Position numbers and translations under genes: made by a program. This document shows, in pieces, positions 1 to 5,410 of a DNA stretch of 23,571 nucleotides. The notes under the pieces are model-generated. The model worked only from the letters and a program-made list of their open reading frames with translations. It had not been told where the DNA came from and did not search any database. Every line of letters begins with the position of its first letter. The stretch's first letter is position 1. Source of the stretch: a virus; IMG/VR virus record IMGVR_UViG_3300028925_006118, positions 1 through 23,571 of that record. One strand, written 5' to 3'.

Positions 1-1
1 G

Positions 2-94
2 GAAGCGGCGTCTAAATGGTGTCAACGACAAGGACTAAATTTTAGAATTGTTACTGAATCAGATATATTTCACCAAGGTAAGAAACATAGATAA
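2..94 (+). CDS. 4: Head completion protein (gp4-like), C-terminal fragment
   Basis: An open frame enters from the left edge and ends at TAA 92-94, giving about 30 residues. The segment contains KWCQRQGLNFRIVTES. This matches the C-terminal pattern (K-W/Y-C-x-x-x-G-x-x-F-x-I-x-T-E) that I recall from the T4 gp4/gp50 head-completion protein, a nuclease-fold protein that acts on filled heads before tail joining. The neighbouring packaging gene gp16 fits. Only the last strand and helix are visible, so no catalytic residue can be checked. Another endonuclease-fold phage protein with the same ending cannot be excluded. Confidence 0.55.
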   Translation, partial: EAASKWCQRQGLNFRIVTESDIFHQGKKHR

Positions 95-103
95 GTAATA
101 ATA

Positions 104-262
104 ATGTATAAAACATGTGAATTGTGTGATAAAGAATTTACTTGTAACCCTGATACATCAGGATGGCATGTTTGTTGGTGTCATAAAGAACCTAGAGGTA
201 AAATCAACTATGAATATAAAGATTGTATTTGTAGAGATTGTTTAAGAGAAACACATGACTAA
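104..262 (+). CDS. Small Cys-rich putative zinc-binding protein, 52 aa
   Basis: ATG 104 to TAA 260-262 encodes 52 residues with seven Cys and three His. CxxC pairs lie near the N-terminus (residues 5-8, CELC) and C-terminus (CICRDC), with an HVCWCH cluster between. The spacing suggests one treble-clef or zinc-ribbon knuckle. The gene starts nine bases after the gp4-like stop and overlaps the gp16 start by eight bases, so it sits in a packaging operon and may be translationally coupled. No good Shine-Dalgarno is visible. I do not recognise the family. The regular Cys pattern argues against a chance frame. A regulator or nucleic-acid-binding accessory is possible but not shown. Confidence 0.6.
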   Translation: MYKTCELCDKEFTCNPDTSGWHVCWCHKEPRGKINYEYKDCICRDCLRETHD

Positions 263-725
263 AAAATTAGAAGAATTGTTCGACTTAGAAGATGAAGACA
301 ATCCGGTAGACGAACAACCAAAAGAGGCACTTACAATAACTCAACTTAACACTACATTAGATAGTGTTAGTAAGATTGATGCCGCATTGCCAACTGTAAG
401 AGATTTAGAAACTACAGATGCTGAACTAGATGACATTGCCGAAACTGCTAGACAAACCTTTCAAGACTTAATGGACTTAGGAATGAATGTAGAGGCTAGA
501 TTTGCAGGAGAGATATTTAATAATGCAAGTAGAATGTTAGATACTGCATTGACTGCTAAAACTAGTAAAGTTAATAAAAAACTTAAAATGGTAGATTTAC
601 AAATTAAAAAAGCAACACTAGATCTTAAAAATAAACAAAATGCCCCTGATACTCCTGCAGACGGACAAGGAATGGTAGTAGATCGTAATACTCTTCTTAA
701 CGAAATTCTAGGCAAAAATGTATAA
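255..725 (+). CDS. 16: Terminase small subunit (gp16)
   Basis: This 156-residue protein has the layout of T4-type gp16: an acidic variable N-terminus (about residues 1-60), a central helical pair (about 58-125) able to form the coiled coil that builds the small-terminase ring, and a variable tail. The DIAETARQTFQDLMDLG segment and the following long amphipathic helix are typical of marine T4-like gp16. Family knowledge: it recognises phage DNA and stimulates the gp17 ATPase during packaging. In T4, genes 16 and 17 are adjacent. Here about 3 kb with several other genes lies between 16 and 17, as I recall for other marine T4-like phages. The start overlaps the Cys-rich gene by eight bases, and the stop runs into a late-type promoter. 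Confidence 0.75.
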   Translation: MTKKLEELFDLEDEDNPVDEQPKEALTITQLNTTLDSVSKIDAALPTVRDLETTDAELDDIAETARQTFQDLMDLGMNVEARFAGEIFNNASRMLDTALTAKTSKVNKKLKMVDLQIKKATLDLKNKQNAPDTPADGQGMVVDRNTLLNEILGKNV

Positions 726-728
726 ATA
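721..728 (+). promoter_or_regulatory. T4-type late promoter, TATAAATA
   Basis: This is an exact match to the T4 late -10 octamer TATAAATA, overlapping the end of gp16. By the T4 rule, transcription would start about six bases downstream (near 734), just before AGGA (740-743) and ATG 752. No -35 element is apparent, as expected for late promoters read by the sliding-clamp and gp55 machinery. Confidence 0.65.
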
Positions 729-751
729 CACTATAATATAGGATGACAATT

Positions 752-1258
752 ATGAAACCTTTCAAACATTACTTAACAGAAAGTGAAAGAACTTATAACT
801 TTAGAATCAAAATAGCCAATATGATTGAAGATGAAGTTATGGATAAACTAGAGGATGCACTTGGTAAATTCGAGTTAAAAAGTCTTAGTAAGCCTAAGAA
901 AACTCCTATTCAAGAACACCCAATGGACTTTCAAACGTTAACTAATTCAGAAGTTTATATGATGGATGCAGAGATGGGTTATCCAGTTACTGCAAACACA
1001 TTATACGAATATCTTAAACATGCAATCGGTATTGCTCCAAATGAGATAGTTGTAATTAATAAAGATCATCCAGAAGAAATTGCTAGAGAAGAAGCTGTCA
1101 AAGAAGAAGGTGAAATATATTCTGCAAAGTTAGATGACGCAGAATACAAAGACCAAAAAGAAATAAAAGTCGACAGTCTTTACGGCGACAAATATAACGA
1201 GAACATGTTAAAAACTATCGAAACTCGTAAATACGAATTTGCAAAAGAAGGAAAATAA
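752..1258 (+). CDS. Probable prohead-internal or virion protein with capsid-targeting-like N-terminus
   Basis: Starting at ATG 752 gives 168 residues. An upstream in-frame ATG at 743 overlaps the likely Shine-Dalgarno AGGA (740-743), which has ideal spacing only to 752. The N-terminus then reads MKPFKHYLTES. This resembles the capsid-targeting peptide of T4 internal proteins (MKTYQEFIAE-A), and L8-T9-E10|S11 fits the gp21 prohead-protease consensus (L/I)-x-E|(A/G/S). The body is acidic and lysine-rich with no recognised catalytic motif. An exact late promoter lies just upstream, and the next gene starts two bases after this stop. The role as an internal or scaffold-associated protein is inference. 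It could also be a conserved structural protein of unknown place. Confidence 0.55.
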   Translation: MKPFKHYLTESERTYNFRIKIANMIEDEVMDKLEDALGKFELKSLSKPKKTPIQEHPMDFQTLTNSEVYMMDAEMGYPVTANTLYEYLKHAIGIAPNEIVVINKDHPEEIAREEAVKEEGEIYSAKLDDAEYKDQKEIKVDSLYGDKYNENMLKTIETRKYEFAKEGK

Positions 1259-1259
1259 A

Positions 1260-2765
1260 ATGCATATGATTGATGTAATGAAAAAACTATCTGAAATAGC
1301 AGAGAATTACGATAACGAAGATATACAAGCAGGCATTGTTGCTGCAGGTAAAACTCATAGTGTAGTTGCTGAAGAAACTGTTCAAGAAGGCGCAGTAAAA
1401 GACATGATGCAGGATGTTGAAGAAGGCATGACTAAAGCAGAATTTGAGAAAAAATATCCAGGTCAAGACTATGATGCTATCAAAAAAGACATCGAAGAAA
1501 AGATGGATGAAAGCAAAGAAGCAAATGTTGAAGAAGTGCATGAAGATGTAGAATCTGATGAAACAGAATTAGATCGTATGCTTTATTTAGGTGGTGTTAT
1601 GGGTTCAAGTAGTAACAACATTATGATTAAAGAAAATATTGAAGAAGCAAGTGTAGAAGAAGCAGCTCAGGATGGTGTTGTTGAAATTGGCTATGATGCA
1701 AATAGCACAACATTCAAAACACCATATGGTGAAGTAACTGCTAATTATTCTTCTAATTCAAGAGCATATGATGATTTTGATGCAGATAATAACCAATTAG
1801 GTGACGTTCTTAATAACATGGACCAACACCCATCCTTCGATATGAGTGATGGAATAAATCATGATAATGTTGAGGATTACATAACAATGTCCGTGAAAAA
1901 AATGTCTTCAATGGACGAAGCAGACGTACAAGAAACAGTAGAAGATGCAGTTGAAGAAGGCGCAGTTGAAGAAGCAAGTCTCGATGAAGAAGAATATGGG
2001 AATCATGGACGAGCGGCTGCAGATATTTTATCTGATAGATCAAGTGTAACACTTGATATGGTTGCACCAGCAATCAAAAAAATGTACGCCGAATATAAAG
2101 CAGACGCTGAGGAATGGCATGGCAACTACAAAGAAATGGAAAATGAGATTAGAGCAAACGATCCAAACATTTCAGATAAGGCATTACAACGAGAAATTCG
2201 TGATATGGATGATGATATTGTAAGTTATGTCAACGTTAATGACCTTGAAGGTAAGATAGATGCAATAGAATACCTTATGAAAATGGACAATGCCGATGGT
2301 AATGATATTGTTGGCCTTATAGATGACGGACCTCCTGATACCGCCGCAAGAGAACAGTTTAGTGGAGAACTTAAACGTGCAATCAATCAAAATCATCCAG
2401 AAGTCTATAGCAAATTGTTTATGTATGGTGTCGATGAATCTGTAGAAGAAGGCGCCGTTGAAGAAGCAAGTGTAGAAGTTCCAGTACAAGAACTACAGGA
2501 CATATTACAATTAGCAGGGTATGAAAACTATGCAGAAAAGATTGAAGAATATGCTAACGAGCCTGACGAAGAATACGGAGATGCACAAGAACAAATGGTT
2601 GGATTAAGTGGAGGACTAAACGGTCCCAAGACACATTATCCAGCAGCCGCAGGTGGAGACAATCCAATGGCTGTTAAAGCATTAAAAGTTACAGATGATG
2701 TGTACGAAGGTTTCTATAGCAAATACGACAAATTTGTAAAAGAATTTAACGAAGAAAACAAATAA
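1260..2765 (+). CDS. Large acidic modular protein with VEEG/VEEA linker repeats
   Basis: I chose ATG 1260, preceded by GAAGGA, over an in-frame TTG at 1239. This gives 501 residues, strongly acidic and almost without Cys. Short globular-looking segments are joined by linkers carrying (V/I)-x-E followed by G or A: after residues 43, 55, 129, 134, 233, 238, 397 and 402. Two linkers (DNA 1953-1979 and 2445-2471) are near-identical at the base level. Two short helices of the type ELxxxLxLAG occur (ELDRMLYLGG and ELQDILQLAG). The linkers resemble gp21-type cleavage sites with V in place of L/I, so a polyprotein-like scaffold or internal head protein is possible. I do not recognise a named family. 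The tail (DDVYEGFYSKYDKFVKEF) may bind a partner. Confidence 0.6.
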   Translation: MHMIDVMKKLSEIAENYDNEDIQAGIVAAGKTHSVVAEETVQEGAVKDMMQDVEEGMTKAEFEKKYPGQDYDAIKKDIEEKMDESKEANVEEVHEDVESDETELDRMLYLGGVMGSSSNNIMIKENIEEASVEEAAQDGVVEIGYDANSTTFKTPYGEVTANYSSNSRAYDDFDADNNQLGDVLNNMDQHPSFDMSDGINHDNVEDYITMSVKKMSSMDEADVQETVEDAVEEGAVEEASLDEEEYGNHGRAAADILSDRSSVTLDMVAPAIKKMYAEYKADAEEWHGNYKEMENEIRANDPNISDKALQREIRDMDDDIVSYVNVNDLEGKIDAIEYLMKMDNADGNDIVGLIDDGPPDTAAREQFSGELKRAINQNHPEVYSKLFMYGVDESVEEGAVEEASVEVPVQELQDILQLAGYENYAEKIEEYANEPDEEYGDAQEQMVGLSGGLNGPKTHYPAAAGGDNPMAVKALKVTDDVYEGFYSKYDKFVKEFNEENK

Positions 2766-2779
2766 TCAAAACATAACTT

Positions 2780-2805
2780 AATAGCACCTTAATGGTGCTA
2801 TTCTT
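2780..2805 (+). terminator. Intrinsic terminator after the acidic protein gene
   Basis: A perfect 9-bp stem (AATAGCACC 2780-2788 with GGTGCTATT 2794-2802) has a 5-base loop and is followed by CTT. It lies 15 bases after the stop of the preceding gene. The U tract is short, so it could equally be an RNA 3'-end stabiliser. Confidence 0.6.
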
Positions 2806-2815
2806 ACGATTGACG

Positions 2816-2823
2816 ACTAAATA
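2816..2823 (+). promoter_or_regulatory. Late-type promoter, ACTAAATA
   Basis: This octamer shares the TAAATA core of the T4 late consensus and lies in a noncoding gap just after a terminator. The same octamer recurs upstream of gp32 (9277) and on the minus strand at 14273-14280. The predicted start near 2829 leaves an 80-base leader before a strong AAAAAGGAG ribosome site. Confidence 0.45.
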
Positions 2824-2908
2824 CTATGTGCTCATCAAAGTGTGAGACTTATGGAGACTAAACTCTGTAGACCTAGGACGTCGTAAACTCTAAAAAGGAG
2901 AAAACAAA

Positions 2909-3538
2909 ATGGCTTTAAGAAAAATTCGTGGTAAGGTTATTAATCAAGCAATCGCATCACACACAGGAAAAGACGGAGACTTGTTCTTCGATGATTCAAC
3001 AAACAGTTTTAAAATTTCAGACGGAGCAACAGCCGGTGGTGTTAGCATCATCAACAGTCCAACTGGAATAATGGGTGCAAGTTTAACTGCTAAGGTACAG
3101 TTAGCAAATGGTTTTAATGATGGACTAACTGCAAATACACATGTGTTAACCGCGGCTAATGGTAATGCTGTAACAGCGACTTTGCCAACAGCGGCTAATT
3201 CATCATTAGGTGATGTTATCATCATTGAGTATCATGTAAAAGGAAGTAATGGTCAAACTATGAAGATTGGTACTGCTGGTGAGTTTTATATGCCTAAATC
3301 AGCAATATACAAACCAGTTGGTGCAACAAGTAGTTTAGTAGGATTAAACTATGCAGTTGATATTGCTGATGGTACAGCTGATGACTTTGCTAATTTAGTT
3401 GGTTTAAATAATGCAGGCCCAGGAGTTGGTAGTTATGTAATTTGTACTTTTAACGGCTCAGTATGGAGATTAGAAGCAAGATTAACAAGTTCAGGTACTT
3501 CTGTCGTTAACGGCACATCAGTATTTGCACAATCATAA
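2909..3538 (+). CDS. Probable head-decoration or fibre-type virion protein
   Basis: This 209-residue protein is rich in Gly, Ala, Ser, Thr and Asn. Its N-terminus (residues about 1-48) includes GDLFFDDSTNSFKISDG, resembling the short beta-hairpin repeat at the N-terminus of phage receptor-binding and tropism-type proteins (G-D-L-x-x-D-x-x-x-x-x-x-I-x-D-G). The rest is predicted beta-rich and ends in hydrophilic beta strands. There is no signal peptide, membrane segment or catalytic motif. The gene has a strong AAGGAG, its own late-type promoter and terminators on both sides, which fits an abundant virion protein made independently. Head fibre, decoration protein and small tail fibre are all possible. 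The exact location is not shown. Confidence 0.5.
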   Translation: MALRKIRGKVINQAIASHTGKDGDLFFDDSTNSFKISDGATAGGVSIINSPTGIMGASLTAKVQLANGFNDGLTANTHVLTAANGNAVTATLPTAANSSLGDVIIIEYHVKGSNGQTMKIGTAGEFYMPKSAIYKPVGATSSLVGLNYAVDIADGTADDFANLVGLNNAGPGVGSYVICTFNGSVWRLEARLTSSGTSVVNGTSVFAQS

Positions 3539-3567
3539 GATACATTAATCTTAAAAAATACTTTATT

Positions 3568-3600
3568 AAACGGTGTCTATGTTTTAGACACCGTTTTATA
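3568..3600 (+). terminator. Strong intrinsic terminator after the virion protein
   Basis: A 12-bp perfect stem (AAACGGTGTCTA 3568-3579 with TAGACACCGTTT 3585-3596) has a 5-base loop, followed by TTATATTTAA. It lies 29 bases after the stop at 3538. Confidence 0.75.
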
Positions 3601-3624
3601 TTTAAACAGAGCAAGGAACAGAAA

Positions 3625-3795
3625 ATGGCTATAATTGAATGGGTAAAAGCAAGAACAACAGAACGAACTTCATGGGATGGAGCAGTAATAATTGCAATTA
3701 GTGCAGTAGCATTAATGGCTAGTCCAATTATTAAATGGATTGCTATCGCAGGACTAGCATATGGTATCTTTAGTATCTATAAGAAAGAAGACTAG
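3625..3795 (+). CDS. Small two-helix membrane protein next to gp17, 56 aa
   Basis: ATG 3625 to TAG 3793-3795 encodes 56 residues. A polar amphipathic N-terminus (MAIIEWVKARTTERTSWDG) is followed by hydrophobic stretches at about residues 20-33 and 34-52, split by P34 and K37, and a charged tail KKED. This suggests a helical hairpin in the inner membrane. An AAGGA site lies eight bases upstream. It lies between the decoration-type protein and gp17. I recall similar small membrane proteins beside gp17 in marine T4-like phages, function unknown. A holin-like role is conceivable from size and topology but has no direct support. The coding pattern and context make it a real gene. Confidence 0.65.
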   Translation: MAIIEWVKARTTERTSWDGAVIIAISAVALMASPIIKWIAIAGLAYGIFSIYKKED

Positions 3796-3818
3796 AATCA
3801 ACTACAATAAGTACTAGT

Positions 3819-5390
3819 ATGAGCAAAAGTTTAGATGGCGTATTAATTAAAAAGGCCCACCAAAAAGAATCATTTACAAATGATGAGATACTAGAGTTTG
3901 CAAAGTGTGTAGACTCTGCAACTGGTCCTTTATATTTTCTAAAAAATCACTTTCATATTCAACATCCAGTTCAAGGTCAAATAAAATACGACCCATACGA
4001 GTATCAGCAAAAATTATTAGATACTTATCACAACTACAGATTTAACATTAATATGTTGCCTAGGCAAACAGGCAAAACTACAACTGCGGCTGGATACTTA
4101 TTATGGAGGGCTATGTTTGTTCCTGATAGTATTATCCTTATTGCGGCACATAAGTACGCAGGTGCACAAGAGATTATGCAACGTATACGTTATGCATACG
4201 AGTTATGTCCTAACTCTATTCGAGCAGGAGTTATTAGTTATAATAAAGGTAGTATCGAATTTGAAAACGGAAGTCGTATTATAGCACAAGCAACTACTGA
4301 GAATACAGGAAGAGGTTTAAGTATATCATTGTTGTACAGTGATGAGTTTGCATTTGTTCGTCCTACTATTGCTAAAGAATTCTGGACTAGTATTTCTCCT
4401 ACTCTAGCAACAGGTGGTAGTGCTATTATTACAAGCACACCTAACAGTGATGAAGATCAATTTGCTATTATTTGGAGAGATGCAAATAAGAATTTTGACG
4501 AACACGGACACGAACTGCCAGGTGCAGTTGGAGTAAACGGATTTAAAGCATACCGTAGTTATTGGCACGAACATCCAGATAGAGACGAACAATGGAAAAA
4601 AGACGAACTAGGTCGTATTGGAGAAGAACGGTTTAGACGTGAACATGATTGTGAATTCATTATTAATGATGAAACTCTTGTTGATAGTTTAGTTCTGACA
4701 GGTATGCGAGGAGAAGATCCTATTAGCAAACAAGGAACTGTTAGATGGTATGCGAATCCTAAACAAGGAATGACATACTTAGTAGCACTAGATCCTAGTC
4801 TCGGAACAGGTGGGGATCCAGCAGCCATACAGGTACTAGAGGTTCCTAGTATGATACAAGTTGCAGAATGGAGACATAATAAAACTCCTATACCTCAACA
4901 AATACAGATAATGCGACAAATTATAACATTTATTGTAGAAGATACGCAAGATGCTAACAGCGTATACTATAGTGTTGAGAATAATAGTATAGGAGAAGCG
5001 GCATTAGTAACTATTGCAGAAATAGGAGAAGAAGCAATTCCTGGAGTATTTTTAAGTGAAACTAGAACACATGGCAATAGTAAACAGTTTCGTAAAGGAT
5101 TTAACACTACACAAAGAAGTAAAATAACTGCATGTAGTAAACTAAAAACATTAGTTGAAAGTAGTAGATTAAAAGTTAACAGTAAGTTATTAGTTAGCGA
5201 ACTTAAATGCTTTGTTGCTAGTGGAGGTAGTTATGCAGCCAAAACAGGAGAAACAGACGACTTAGTTATGAGTCTTATACTTTCTTTAAGAATGGCTAAC
5301 GAACTAAAGAACTATCTCCCTGAATTAGATACACAAATGAGCGACGGAAGTGACTACGATATGCAACCAATGCCATTTGTAATAATGTAA
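3819..5390 (+). CDS. 17: Terminase large subunit (gp17), packaging ATPase-nuclease
   Basis: This 523-residue protein has both domains of T4 gp17. In the ATPase half, Walker A is PRQTGKTT (81-88), Walker B is LLYSDE (171-176) with catalytic Glu176, and the coupling motif is TSTPN (205-209). In the C-terminal RNase H-fold nuclease, acidic residues lie at D325 (VALDPS), E387 (YSVENN) and D480/D481 (ETDDLV). It pumps DNA into the prohead at the portal and cuts the concatemer. It is somewhat shorter than T4 gp17 (about 610 residues), and the N- and C-terminal extensions appear reduced. No clear Shine-Dalgarno precedes ATG 3819. All key residues are present, so it should be active. Confidence 0.95.
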   Translation: MSKSLDGVLIKKAHQKESFTNDEILEFAKCVDSATGPLYFLKNHFHIQHPVQGQIKYDPYEYQQKLLDTYHNYRFNINMLPRQTGKTTTAAGYLLWRAMFVPDSIILIAAHKYAGAQEIMQRIRYAYELCPNSIRAGVISYNKGSIEFENGSRIIAQATTENTGRGLSISLLYSDEFAFVRPTIAKEFWTSISPTLATGGSAIITSTPNSDEDQFAIIWRDANKNFDEHGHELPGAVGVNGFKAYRSYWHEHPDRDEQWKKDELGRIGEERFRREHDCEFIINDETLVDSLVLTGMRGEDPISKQGTVRWYANPKQGMTYLVALDPSLGTGGDPAAIQVLEVPSMIQVAEWRHNKTPIPQQIQIMRQIITFIVEDTQDANSVYYSVENNSIGEAALVTIAEIGEEAIPGVFLSETRTHGNSKQFRKGFNTTQRSKITACSKLKTLVESSRLKVNSKLLVSELKCFVASGGSYAAKTGETDDLVMSLILSLRMANELKNYLPELDTQMSDGSDYDMQPMPFVIM

Positions 5391-5395
5391 AATGT

Positions 5396-5403
5396 AATAA
5401 ATA
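5396..5403 (+). promoter_or_regulatory. Late-type promoter, AATAAATA
   Basis: A one-mismatch match to TATAAATA lies in the 20-base gap between gp17 and the next gene. By T4 spacing, transcription would begin near 5409, only about two bases before ATG 5411. Confidence 0.5.
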
Positions 5404-5410
5404 CAGTATC

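Noticed and set aside
461-715. Minus-strand frame antisense to gp16
   Set aside because: It mirrors the coding strand of gp16 and has no recognisable motif or ribosome site.
1239-1259. TTG start for the acidic 1260 gene
   Set aside because: It overlaps the previous gene by 20 bases and lies before GAAGGA, which fits ATG 1260 better.
1287-2489. Long minus-strand frames opposite the acidic protein gene
   Set aside because: Opposite strands of Glu-rich, GAA-rich genes give Phe/Leu-rich open frames by composition. They lack a Shine-Dalgarno and have no family match.
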